A stretch of DNA of 64,000 nt from Roseateles oligotrophus (GTDB lineage Bacteria; Pseudomonadota; Gammaproteobacteria; Burkholderiales; Burkholderiaceae_C). The notes under the pieces were generated by a model. That model was not told the origin of the DNA. It made no database searches and worked only from the letters and a program-made list of their open reading frames with translations. Positions 43,976 to 53,900 of the stretch are shown in pieces (within the stretch, counting starts at the first letter, position 1; each line of letters opens with the position of its first letter). The translations under genes were made by a program, and so were the position numbers. The DNA lies in the NCBI RefSeq assembly GCF_025717515.1, contig NZ_JAJIRN010000009.1:1-64000 (forward strand). The letters are read 5' to 3'.

Positions 43976-45250
43976 ATGTCCATACAGTCAATTCAGTCAT
44001 CAAGCCCAACCTACACGGTCAGGGCCGGTGGTCTGCCCAAACTTTGCCAGATTCTCATCATCGGCGCCGGCCCCGCCGGCAGTGCGGCGGCCAAGGTCTT
44101 GGCACAAGCCGGTTTGGACGTATTGCTGATCGACCAGCAACCCCAAGGCCGTGACAAGATTTGCGGCGACGGCTTGATCCCCGATTCACATGCCGCCTTG
44201 GCTCGCTTGGGCCTGCTGGATCAAGTGATGGCGCGCGCCGAGCCGGTCGCCCATGTCGGCTGTATCGGCCCGCGCGGCGGGCGCGTCGATGTGCCCGGCC
44301 ATCTGGCCGTGTTGCCACGCAAGATTTTGGACGACATCTTGTGCCAAGGCGCACAGGACGCCGGCGCGAAATTCTTGGCGCCGGCACGCTTCGAGGCGCC
44401 GCTGCTGGATGCCGGGCAACGCGTTATCGGCGCGACGCTGAAGGTTGGCGATGAGTTGCGGGAAGTCCGCGCCGACTGGGTCATCCTCGCCACCGGCGCC
44501 GTGCCCAAGGCGCTGACGGCCGCCGGCCTGTGTGAGCGCCATACGCCCAGCGGCGTGGCGTTAAGGGGTTATGTGCGCGCGCCATCGATGGTCGGGCGCA
44601 TCAAGGCGATGGATGTGGTCTGGTCCAAGGCGGTGCGGCCCGGTTATGGCTGGATATTCCCGGCGCCCGACGGCTGCTTCAATATTGGCGTCGGCGTCAC
44701 CGACAGCCATAAAGCGGTGGGCGGCAAGGGCGCCAAGAAAGAGTTGAACCTGCGCAAGATCTTCGATGCCTTCATCGAGCATTACCCGCCCGCCGCGCAA
44801 CTGATGCGCGAAGGCGAGTTGCTGGGTGAGTTGAAGGGCGCGCCCTTGCGCTGCACCCTGAGCGGCGCCCAGTGGAGCCGCCCCGGAATGTTGGTCACCG
44901 GGGAGGCGGCCGGCAGCACTTATTCCTTCACCGGCGAAGGCATTGGCAAGGCGATGGAGACCGGCATCCTGGCCGCCGACGCCTTGCTGGCCGGCCGCGC
45001 CAAGGGCAGCAGCGACGAGCAGATTCGCGGCAGCTACGAACAAAGCCTGACGGCTCTGAAGCCCAAGTTCGATCTGTATGAGCGGGCGAATCAGGTCAAC
45101 GCCCACCCCTGGTTGATCGACCTCTTGATTTGGCGCGCCAACAAGAGCGAGCGCTTGGTCAAGCGCATGAGCGGGGTCTTGAACGAGACCAGCAATCCGG
45201 GCAATCTGCTCAGCCTGAAGGGTTTCAAACGCTTGTTCTTCGAGGGCTGA
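43976..45250 (+). CDS. Geranylgeranyl-reductase-family FAD-dependent oxidoreductase
   Basis: The 424-residue protein has an FAD-binding Rossmann motif ILIIGAGPAGSAAAKVLAQAG near residue 24, the family segment KICGDGLIPDS, the FAD motif VLATGA-like stretch DWVILATGAVPKAL, and GEAAGSTYSFTGEGIGKAMETG. Members include geranylgeranyl reductases, tryptophan halogenase-like and lipid or quinone reductases; betaproteobacterial copies are of uncertain substrate. The following amidotransferase gene begins six bases after its stop, so they share a transcript. Confidence 0.85.
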   Translation: MSIQSIQSSSPTYTVRAGGLPKLCQILIIGAGPAGSAAAKVLAQAGLDVLLIDQQPQGRDKICGDGLIPDSHAALARLGLLDQVMARAEPVAHVGCIGPRGGRVDVPGHLAVLPRKILDDILCQGAQDAGAKFLAPARFEAPLLDAGQRVIGATLKVGDELREVRADWVILATGAVPKALTAAGLCERHTPSGVALRGYVRAPSMVGRIKAMDVVWSKAVRPGYGWIFPAPDGCFNIGVGVTDSHKAVGGKGAKKELNLRKIFDAFIEHYPPAAQLMREGELLGELKGAPLRCTLSGAQWSRPGMLVTGEAAGSTYSFTGEGIGKAMETGILAADALLAGRAKGSSDEQIRGSYEQSLTALKPKFDLYERANQVNAHPWLIDLLIWRANKSERLVKRMSGVLNETSNPGNLLSLKGFKRLFFEG

Positions 45251-45256
45251 TGAACC

Positions 45257-46015
45257 ATGTGCCAACTGCTCGGCATGAATGCCAATACGCCCACCGACGT
45301 GATGTTCAGCTTCACCGGGCTGGCGAATCGCGCCGACGAGCACAAGGACGGCTTCGGCATCGCCTTCTTCGAGGGACGCGGCCTGCGCCATTTTGTCGAC
45401 CATCACAGCGCCCGCGTCTCGCCCTTGGCCGAGATGGTGAGGCGCTTTCCCGTCAAGAGCGATAACGTCATCGCCCATATCCGCAAGGCCACGCAGGGTC
45501 AGGTCGCGCTGGAAAACACCCACCCGTTTCAGCGCGAGTTGTGGGGCCGCTACTGGGTGTTTGCGCACAACGGCAACTTGAAAGAGTTCGAGCCGCGCCT
45601 GCATGCGGCCTTCAAGCCGGTCGGGCAGACCGACAGCGAGCGCGCTTTTTGCTGGCTGATGCAGGAGCTGGCCAAGGCGCATTGCGCCGTGCCCAGCATT
45701 GCCGAGCTGACCCACACCTTGGCCGAGCTGATGCCGCAGCTGAATGCTTTCGGCACCTTCAATATGCTCTTGTCTAACGGCCAGGCTTTATGGGCGCATG
45801 GCTCGACCCATCTGCATTATTTGCAGCGCCGCCATCCGTTCGGGCGGGTCAATTTGCAGGATGAAGACCTCAGCGTCGACTTCGCTGCGTTGACGACGCA
45901 AAACGACCGCGTCGCCATCATCGCCACCGAGCCGCTGACGCGTGATGAGCCCTGGGTTGCATTCCAGCCGGGCGAGCTGAAGGTCTTTGTCGGTGGTGAG
46001 TTGATGTCGGCCTAG
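45257..46015 (+). CDS. Class II glutamine amidotransferase, YafJ-like
   Basis: The protein starts MCQLLGMNAN; after Met removal Cys2 is the N-terminal nucleophile. The family landmarks are DGFGIAFFEG, IAHIRKATQG and NTHPFQRELWGRYWVFAHNGNL, the latter containing the Asn-Gly oxyanion residues. At 252 residues it is a single Ntn-type domain, as in E. coli YafJ. Such proteins lack the synthetase half, and their substrate is unclear. It follows the flavoprotein by six bases. Confidence 0.9.
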   Translation: MCQLLGMNANTPTDVMFSFTGLANRADEHKDGFGIAFFEGRGLRHFVDHHSARVSPLAEMVRRFPVKSDNVIAHIRKATQGQVALENTHPFQRELWGRYWVFAHNGNLKEFEPRLHAAFKPVGQTDSERAFCWLMQELAKAHCAVPSIAELTHTLAELMPQLNAFGTFNMLLSNGQALWAHGSTHLHYLQRRHPFGRVNLQDEDLSVDFAALTTQNDRVAIIATEPLTRDEPWVAFQPGELKVFVGGELMSA

Positions 46016-46091
46016 CCGCCACTCAACCCGGCATTCGGCCATTCGCCGCATCGCGCGTCTGTGCCGGCGGCATTCGCCTAGACTGCCGGCC

Positions 46092-47216
46092 ATGCGCTCC
46101 TCAATCCCCGCCTCCGCCGAATCCGACAAGCTCAAGCTGGACTGGACCCAATGGCTCTGCCCGGGCCCTAAGCGTGTTTTCACAGCTGAGGAAATGGCCC
46201 GCGCCGGCCAGCAGCCCTGGCCCAAGTCGATTGACTACTACGTCTACAGCAATGTGGTCGTGGTGCTGGCGATCAACTACAACGTGCTGGCGCTGGGCTT
46301 GCTTCATTGGGCGGCCTTTTACGGACTGGGGCTGAGTTACCTGGCTTTGTGGGTAGCCAAAGCCTTATGGCAGCAACCGACCCGCAAACGCTTGAATTTT
46401 TCCACCTTGGGCTGCGTGGTCACGCTGTTGGGCGTCATCCTGTTGCTGAAATTCCAGTACCGGCAAGTTGACCTTGATCTGGCGCGAACCGATCAAAAGG
46501 CGCTGATGCTACTGGTTGCCGCCGTGGGGATGCTGGCAACGATTTCCTGGTTTTTCCTGGTGCTGATTCGCTCGCAGCAAATCGCTGGCCGCCTGCGCGA
46601 ACTGGACGAGCAGGCCCTTCACCTCAAACTGGCCCGCCGTCTCGCCACCGCGCAGATTCAGCCGCATTTTCTGTTCAACACCCTGGCCTCGGTCCAGCAT
46701 TGGGTCGATACCCAGGACCCGAGAGCTGGCAGCACCCTGCGTTCGTTCACGGCCTATTTGCGCGCCACCTTGCCGATGTTCGAGCGCGAGAGCCTGAGCC
46801 TGCAGGAAGAGCTGCAAATCGTGCGCAGCTATCTGGAGGTGATGCAGGCGCGGCTGGGCACTCGGCTGCAATGGAGCGTCGACGTTGGTGCCGAGGTCGA
46901 TGAGCAACTGCTTTTGCCGCCCGGCCTGCTTTTGACGCTGGTCGAGAACGCGATTGGCCACGGCATCGAGCCTTCGCTGCGTGGCGGTAGCATCGCGGTC
47001 GTGGTGACAAAAAGGTCGGGCGAGGGGCAGGTCTTGATCGAGGTGCGCGACGACGGCGCTGGCCTAGCCGCTGGCGCTCAAGAGGGCGTCGGCTTGACGA
47101 ACTCGCGTGAGCGCCTGCGCCAGCAATATGGCGAGCGAGCGCGCTTGAGCATCGAGCCCTTGGCACCGGGGTGCCTGTCGCGGTTGGAAATTCAAACCTT
47201 GGAGGCAAAGCCGTGA
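46092..47216 (+). CDS. LytS/YehU-type sensor histidine kinase
   Basis: The 374 residues hold about four membrane helices between residues 50 and 165. A His_kinase domain has the H-box AQIQPHFLFNTLASVQHWV, and a HATPase part shows the N-box LLTLVENAIGHGIEP and G-box VRDDGAGLA. It belongs to the LytS/AlgZ class that pairs with LytTR regulators. Its stop overlaps the GTG start of the next gene, so the two form a coupled two-component system. The ligand or signal is unknown. Confidence 0.92.
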   Translation: MRSSIPASAESDKLKLDWTQWLCPGPKRVFTAEEMARAGQQPWPKSIDYYVYSNVVVVLAINYNVLALGLLHWAAFYGLGLSYLALWVAKALWQQPTRKRLNFSTLGCVVTLLGVILLLKFQYRQVDLDLARTDQKALMLLVAAVGMLATISWFFLVLIRSQQIAGRLRELDEQALHLKLARRLATAQIQPHFLFNTLASVQHWVDTQDPRAGSTLRSFTAYLRATLPMFERESLSLQEELQIVRSYLEVMQARLGTRLQWSVDVGAEVDEQLLLPPGLLLTLVENAIGHGIEPSLRGGSIAVVVTKRSGEGQVLIEVRDDGAGLAAGAQEGVGLTNSRERLRQQYGERARLSIEPLAPGCLSRLEIQTLEAKP

Positions 47217-47980
47217 GCAACATCATCAAGGCCCTGATTGCAGACGACGAAGAAGGCCCGCGCGAGCAGTTGCGCGCCGCGCTCGGGCGGCTATGGCCGG
47301 AGCTGGAGATCGTCGCCGCCAGCGAGAACGGTGTCGATGCCTGGGACGACTACCTTGAGCATGAGCCGGCCTTGTGCTTCCTGGACATTCGTATGCCGGG
47401 CTTGAGCGGCCTGGAAGTGGCTAAACGTATGAGCGAGCTGGCCGCGCCGCCGCAAGTCGTGTTCGTGACGGCCTATGGCGACCACGCGCTGTCGGCGTTC
47501 GAGGCCGGCGCGGTCGACTACTGTCTCAAGCCGGTCGAAGACGGGCGCTTGGCGCAGGCCTTGCAGCGGGTGCGGGCGCGGCTGAGCTCCACCGCAGCGC
47601 CCCAAGCGGCCGAACTTCACAAGCTGCTGCAGCAGTTGCTGCCTGCGCCCAAGCCGGCGATGCGACCGATACAGGCCTCGCTGGGCCGCGAGATCAAGCT
47701 GATCGCACCCGAGGAGGTGATTTATTTCGAGAGCGATAACCGTTACACAAGAGTCGTCTACCAGGGCGGCGAGGCGCTGATCCGCACGCCGCTCAAGGAG
47801 CTCTTGGCCGGGCTGGATGCTGAAGCGTTCTGGCAAGTGCACCGCAGCGTGCTGGTCAACAGCCGCTGCATCGCCAGCGCGGTGCGGGTGGATGAGAACT
47901 CGATGCATATCACCTTGAAGGGGCGGGATGAGAAGCTGCCGGTGTCGCGGCAGTTCCAGGGCTTGTTCAAGGGGCAGTAG
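47213..47980 (+). CDS. LytTR-family response regulator
   Basis: The GTG at 47213 has GGAGG (47201-47205) seven bases upstream, which decides the start over the longer frame from 47171. The 255 residues carry a receiver domain with Asp58 in CFLDIRMPG, the Thr in FVTAYGDH and Lys in CLKPVED. After a linker comes a LytTR DNA-binding domain (IKLIAPEEVIYFESDNRYTRVVY ... FWQVHRSVLVNSRCI). LytTR regulators bind imperfect direct repeats upstream of their targets. Its cognate kinase is the overlapping upstream gene. Confidence 0.94.
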   Translation: MSNIIKALIADDEEGPREQLRAALGRLWPELEIVAASENGVDAWDDYLEHEPALCFLDIRMPGLSGLEVAKRMSELAAPPQVVFVTAYGDHALSAFEAGAVDYCLKPVEDGRLAQALQRVRARLSSTAAPQAAELHKLLQQLLPAPKPAMRPIQASLGREIKLIAPEEVIYFESDNRYTRVVYQGGEALIRTPLKELLAGLDAEAFWQVHRSVLVNSRCIASAVRVDENSMHITLKGRDEKLPVSRQFQGLFKGQ

Positions 47981-48303
47981 GCACAAGATGTTCAATTTCA
48001 TCCACCCCAAGCCCTTGCTGCCCGGCCGGGCCGTAGTCGTGCAGATGGTGCAGCAAAGCGCGCTGCGCGCCAGTCTGCCCAGTTGCTTGATTGCCAGGGC
48101 CGAGGGCGAGAAGCCAGCCGGCAAATCGCTACCGGGGCCGCTGCTCGGCCCGCAAGCAAAGTAGCGGTCTTTTTTTGCCCCTTGAACGGCTTGGCCATGC
48201 ATCAGACTTGCTAGCATGGCGGCAGGCAGGCTTTATTGATCAATTGATTGATTGCGGCTGCCGGCTCCGTCTTGAAACTGGTCTCCTCGGGGGTCAAGAA
48301 AGC
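47981..48303. other. Intergenic region before the GGDEF-EAL gene
   Basis: No convincing gene lies in these 323 bases. Frames on both strands (47998-48198 minus, 47928-48164 plus) lack recognisable features. The frame of the next gene is open back to 48091 but gives non-protein-like text, so I begin that gene at 48304. Its promoter is presumably here. Confidence 0.35.
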
Positions 48304-50790
48304 ATGCGCGAACAGTCCTGCTTGCCAGCCCATGAATTGCTTGCGGCCCTGAACCTGGTTCGGTCCTGGGCTTTGCCCGCCTATGTGCTCGCTCTGGATG
48401 GGCGGGTGCTGTGCTGGAACAAGGCCGTGGTCGATTTGACCGGCGTGGCCGCCGGGCAAATCGAGGGCGGCGGCTCGACCGGTCGCGCCTTCGGTGAGCA
48501 ACTGGAGCCCGCTTGGGTCGACGCCCGCTTGCTGCAATTGCATCTGAAGGGCGGTGCGGCGGCAGCGGAATCGACCCGGCATGAAGAGCGATGGCTGGTC
48601 TTGCCCGAGCGTCGAGCCGAGTTCTTCCTGGTGATCGATGACAGCGATATTCGCGCCGCAGACGGGAGCTTGCTGGCCTGGCTCATCGTCTTGCGCGACC
48701 TGACGGCGCATGCCAGGCCCGGTCTGCGCTTCAAGCGCATCTTCGAGTCCTCGCCCGATCCGGTCTGGATCATCGAGAACAATACCTTCGTCGACTGCAA
48801 CAAGGCTGCCGTGGATATATTGGGTTATGCCAGCCGCGAGGCGCTGCTCAATACGCATCCCTCGCAGCTCTCGCCCAGCCATCAACCCGACGGTCTGGGC
48901 TCTTTTGAAAAAGCCGAGCAGATGATGGCGCAAGCCACCGCCCGCGGCTTGCACCGGTTCGAATGGGTGCACCGGCGTGCCGATGGCAGCCTGTTTGATG
49001 CCGAAGTCACCTTGTCGCGGATGGAAATCGGTGGCAGCCACGCCATGTATTGCAGCTGGCGCGACATCAGTGAGCGCAAGCTTGCCGAACAGACAGTCCG
49101 GCTCTACGCGACGGTGTTCCAGCACAGCAGCGAAGCCATTCTGATCACCGATGCCGGCAACCATATCGTCGCCGTCAACCCGGCCCTGCTGCGCCTGACG
49201 GGCTATGCAAGCGAAGAGCTGCTGGGCTGCAATCCCAAGGTGCTGGCCGCAGGCCAGACCGCGCCCGCGGTCTATATTGAACTGTGGTCTGCTTTGCAGG
49301 CGCACGGCTTTTGGCAGGGCGAGCTCTGGGATAGGCGCAAGGACGGCAGCGTCTATGCGAAATGGGCGGCCATCAGCGTTTGCAAGGATGCCTTGGGCAA
49401 GCCGCTGAGCTATATCGCCAGCTATACGGATATCAGTGAGCGCAAGGAGGCCGAGGCTCGCATGAGCTATTTGGCCCATCACGATGCGCTGACCGGGCTC
49501 TTGAACCGGCTCAGTCTGGAGAGTCGACTGGAGCAGGCCTTGGTGTCGGCGCGGCGCGATGCTCAGGACTTGGCCGTGGTGTTCATCGATATGGACCGAT
49601 TCAAGAATATCAATGACACCCTTGGCCACCATACCGGAGATCAGGTCTTGATCGAGGTGGCGCGGCGCTTGAGTGAGGTGCTGCGCGAAAGCGATATCGT
49701 CGCGCGCCAGGGTGGGGACGAATTTGTCATCGTGCTGACGAGGCTGGAGAGCGGGCTCGACGCGCTGCTGGTGACGCAGAAATTGCAGCAGGCCTTGAGC
49801 CGGCCTTATGAGCTGGTCGGGCGGTTCTTGCACCTCACCCCCAGCATGGGCGTCAGCCTGTTCCCGACCGACGGTGAGGCGGGCGAGGTCTTGATGCGCC
49901 AGGCCGACACGGCCATGTATCACGCCAAGGAACTGGGGCGCAACAATATTCAATTTTTCACCGCCGATATGAGCCTGCGCGCCCAGCACCGTATGGAGGT
50001 GGAGCGGGATTTGCGCCTCGCTGTGTCGCTGGGTCAAATGGAATTGCATTACCAGCCGCAGTTTCGTGGCAGCGATGGGGCGCTGATGGGCATGGAGGCG
50101 CTGGTGCGTTGGCGCCATCCCGAGCGGGGGTTGATACCTCCGCTGATGTTCATTGGCTTGGCCGAAGAGACCGGTGTGATCGAGGAGCTCGGCGCTTGGG
50201 TGCTGGACGAAGCCTGTCGGCAACTGAGCCATTGGCGCGCGCTCGGACTTGGGCCGAGCAGGATGGCGGTCAATTTGTCGGTGCATCAATTGCGCAGTCC
50301 GGCTTTGCTTGAGCTGGTGCGTTCGAGCTTGTTGAAGCACCAGTTGCCGGCCGAGGCGCTGGAGCTGGAGATCACCGAGTCGGCGGCGATGGAGCAGCCG
50401 GAACAGGCCATCGCAAGACTGCGTGAATTGCGCGCGCTCGGGCTGGCGCTGACCCTGGATGATTTCGGCACCGGGCATTCTTCGCTGGCCTATCTGAAGA
50501 CTTTGCCGGTGCAATGCCTGAAGCTGGACCGCAGTTTTGTGCGTGACATTGACAGCGGTGAGGGTGAAAAAGGCGCCGATGGCGGCCCCGGCAACGGTGC
50601 CGCCATCAGTGCGGCGACCTTGGCGCTGGCGCATACCTTGGGCTTGATTGTGGTGGCCGAAGGCGTTGAAACCGAGGCCCAGCGCGCATATCTGCTGCGC
50701 CATGGCTGCGATCTATTGCAAGGCTTTTTGCTCGGGCGCCCCGAAACCCCGGCGCATTGGGAGCGGCAATGGTGCGTCGCCGGCGCTTAG
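48304..50790 (+). CDS. PAS-GGDEF-EAL dual c-di-GMP enzyme
   Basis: The 828 residues hold three N-terminal PAS-type sensor regions, two ending in DISERK linkers. A GGDEF domain follows with an intact GGDEF signature at 470-474, then an EAL domain with the EAL signature at 598-600 plus the supporting motifs ELEITES, LDDFGTGHSSLAYLK and KLDRSFV. Both active sites look complete, so it could make or break c-di-GMP depending on input. No membrane segment is seen; it is probably cytoplasmic. The ATG at 48304 has only a weak purine stretch before it. It is followed after 200 bases by a hybrid kinase on the same strand. Confidence 0.93.
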   Translation: MREQSCLPAHELLAALNLVRSWALPAYVLALDGRVLCWNKAVVDLTGVAAGQIEGGGSTGRAFGEQLEPAWVDARLLQLHLKGGAAAAESTRHEERWLVLPERRAEFFLVIDDSDIRAADGSLLAWLIVLRDLTAHARPGLRFKRIFESSPDPVWIIENNTFVDCNKAAVDILGYASREALLNTHPSQLSPSHQPDGLGSFEKAEQMMAQATARGLHRFEWVHRRADGSLFDAEVTLSRMEIGGSHAMYCSWRDISERKLAEQTVRLYATVFQHSSEAILITDAGNHIVAVNPALLRLTGYASEELLGCNPKVLAAGQTAPAVYIELWSALQAHGFWQGELWDRRKDGSVYAKWAAISVCKDALGKPLSYIASYTDISERKEAEARMSYLAHHDALTGLLNRLSLESRLEQALVSARRDAQDLAVVFIDMDRFKNINDTLGHHTGDQVLIEVARRLSEVLRESDIVARQGGDEFVIVLTRLESGLDALLVTQKLQQALSRPYELVGRFLHLTPSMGVSLFPTDGEAGEVLMRQADTAMYHAKELGRNNIQFFTADMSLRAQHRMEVERDLRLAVSLGQMELHYQPQFRGSDGALMGMEALVRWRHPERGLIPPLMFIGLAEETGVIEELGAWVLDEACRQLSHWRALGLGPSRMAVNLSVHQLRSPALLELVRSSLLKHQLPAEALELEITESAAMEQPEQAIARLRELRALGLALTLDDFGTGHSSLAYLKTLPVQCLKLDRSFVRDIDSGEGEKGADGGPGNGAAISAATLALAHTLGLIVVAEGVETEAQRAYLLRHGCDLLQGFLLGRPETPAHWERQWCVAGA

Positions 50791-50990
50791 CCGGCCGGCT
50801 TTTGGCCTGCGCCAGCGCCGGGCTGGCAAGTCTTGACCCTGCGCCATGCCAAGCCATCGGCAGAACTATCCTGGGCCGCGTTGCTGTTTGTCAATCGAAT
50901 CAATGTTTCCCGCCAAAACTGGCCGTGCGTCGGCGCAAAGCGCTCGTTCAGGGGTGAAAATGCGCCGACAAATTGTTGCTGGAAAAGCGC

Positions 50991-53900
50991 ATGCTCAAGA
51001 CCTTCTTCCGCAGCAATGCCCTGACTCTGCGGGTCACGCTGGGGGGCTTGGCCATCTTGTTGGCCGGTTTGTGGTCGCTCGCCTGGTTCGCCCATAGGCT
51101 GATCAATCAGGATGCGATGGCGGCCTTGAGTGCGCAGCAGCTGTCGACGGCCGCGATGATCGCGGCCAATATCGATGACGATTACCAGCTCCGCCAGAAC
51201 GTGCTCGCCAAGATCGCGGGCACGATCGCGGCCGAGTTGCCCCAGGGCCCGGCGGCGGTCGTCGCATTCCTTGATCAGCGCACGATGCTGCATGACCTGT
51301 TCAGCGGTGGTGTGCTGGTGCTGGACGCCGAGGGCGCGGTGATCGGGGATTCCAAGCATGCCGATTGGGCCGGCCAAAACTTCTCGGCAATGGACGAAAT
51401 CGGCAGGGCCATGCGCGACGGCCTGCCCGTGGTCGGCCGACCGATTGCCCGCCCGACGCAGGCCGCGACCGGCATTTCAATCACCCAGCCTATCCGCAAT
51501 CAGACCGGTCGGGCGATAGGCGCCATCACGGGGATGTCGGACCTGTTTGCGGCCAACTTCCTGCGCTCGCTCAGCAGCCAGCAATATGGCAATTCCGGCG
51601 GTTACCAGTTGGTCGACCGCCGTCGGCACCAGTCAATCGCCTTGCCCAATGCCTCGCCCGCGCAGGCACGGCTGCCGGCGCCTAGCGTCAGCCCCGTGCT
51701 GGACCAATTCATCAGCGGTGTTGGCGGCAGCGGGATATTTGTCAATTCGGCCGGCGTTGAGGTGCTGGCTTCGGCCAAGCCGCTGGCCAACCCGAATTGG
51801 GTCGTCATCGCCTGGCTGCCGACCGAGGAAGCTTTTGCGCCTTTGCACCTGATGCAGCGGCGCATCGTGCGGGCCTCGATGCTGCTGTCGCTGCTGGCCT
51901 GCGGGATGATTCTGTGGCTGCTGCGGCGCCAATTGCGGCCGCTGCAGCAGGCGGTGGCTCAGCTTGACCGGACGGTCGCTGCCCCCGTCTCGCCGGCGCC
52001 GCTGCTGCTTGAGGGCGATGATGAGGTCGGGCGCGTCGCGGCGGCCTTCAACCGGCAACTCGCACTGCTCAGGCAAAAGGACGCCGATCTGCAGCGCAGT
52101 GAATTCCGCTGGCGCTTCGCCATCGAAGGCAGCGGCGCGGGGCTGTGGGATTGGGATTTGCGCAGCGGCCGGGTGTTTTTTTCGCCGCGTCTGCTCGAGA
52201 TGCTGGGCCTGCCCGCCGAGCCGGCGGAGCGCGACGAGGCCGAATGGGAGGCGCTGCTGCACCCCGATGACTGGGCCAGCACCTCCGCGCATTTGCTCGA
52301 CTACCAGCAGGGCCGTTGCCCGATCTACCTGGCCGAACAGCGCCTGCGTTGCGCGGACGGTAGCTACAAGCCTTGTTTCAATCGCGGCCTGGCGGCCGAA
52401 CGTGACGGCAGCGGCCGGCCATTGCGCATGATTGGCACTTACTCCGACCTGAGCGAGCAAAAGGCGCATGAATCTCGGCTGCGCGATCTGCTGCGCTTCG
52501 AGGACTCGATTCTGCAGGTTGCGCCCTACGCCATCATTGCGGTCGGACCCGATGGGCTGATCAGTCACTTCAACGGTGGCGCCGAACAGATGCTCGGCTA
52601 TCGCGCGGACGAGGTGATCGGCCAGCATGACCTGACCCTGCTGCACGACCCGCTGGAGCTGGCCGCCGCGGGCCAAGCGCAGGCCAGCGAAGTTGGGAGC
52701 GCCCCTCAGCGCGCCATCGAGCCCCTGGTCGCCGCAAGCCGCCAGGGCGGCGTGCACCAGCGCGAATGGACGCTGCGGCGCAAAGACGGCAGCCAACTTG
52801 CGGTGCTGGTGTCGTCGGTGCAACTGCGTGCCGATGACGGCCGCGAGGCCGGCTTCCTGGGCCTGGCCGTTGACATCACCCAGAGCAAAGCAGCGGCCCA
52901 GCAGCTGGAGCTGGCGCTGCAACGTGCCGAGGCCGCGACCCGGGCAAAGAGCAATTTCCTGGCGCATATGAGCCACGAGATTCGCACGCCGATGAATGCC
53001 ATCCTGGGCTCGGCCAGCCTGCTTGAGCTGGACGGGTTGACGCCGGGCCAGCTGGGCCATCTGCAGGTGATGCGCCATTCGGGCCGCTTGCTGCTGGCGC
53101 TGCTGGACGATGTGCTGGACTTCTCCAAGATCGAGGCCGGCCATTTGCTGTTCGTGATGCAGCCGTTTGCGCCCTCGAAGCTGTTCGAAGATCTGGCCGG
53201 CGTGGTGGCGGTGATGGCCGCAGGCAAGGCGCTTGAAATCAATTTCGAGCTGGCCGATGACCTGCCGCCGCTGCTCGTCGGCGATGCCCGTCGGCTGGAG
53301 CAAATTCTCAACAACCTGCTCGGCAATGCCGTCAAATTCACCGCGCAAGGTGCGATTTCGCTGCGGGTGCAATGCCAGCAGCAGGTAGCCGGGCAAGTGC
53401 GCCTGCAGTTTGAGGTCATCGACACCGGCATAGGCATCGCCGCAGACCAGATCGAAGCTATTTTTGAGGCCTTCGAGCAGGCCGAGGGCGGCGCCACCAC
53501 CCAGCGCTTTGGGGGCACCGGGCTGGGCCTGACGATTTGCCGGCAGTTGGTCGAGATGATGGGCGGCAGCATCGGCGTCGAAAGCGTTGAGGGCCAAGGC
53601 AGCCGCTTCCACTTCACGGCGCTGTTTGCGCTGCCGGTGGCCGATGCACAAGCGAGGTCGAGCGCTGCGGCGCCTGATATCGGCCGTTTGCAGGGGCGGC
53701 GCGTGTTGATGGTTGAGGACAACGCCTTCAACCGCGATGTGCTGGAGGCGATGCTGCACCGGTTCGGCATCGAGGTCGATGTCGCCGTCGACGGCCCCGA
53801 TGGGCTCGAATGTTTCGAGGTCGGCTGCCCTTATGACGCGGTGCTGATGGACCTGCATATGCCGGGGCTTGATGGCTTCGAGTGCAGCCGCAGGATTCGC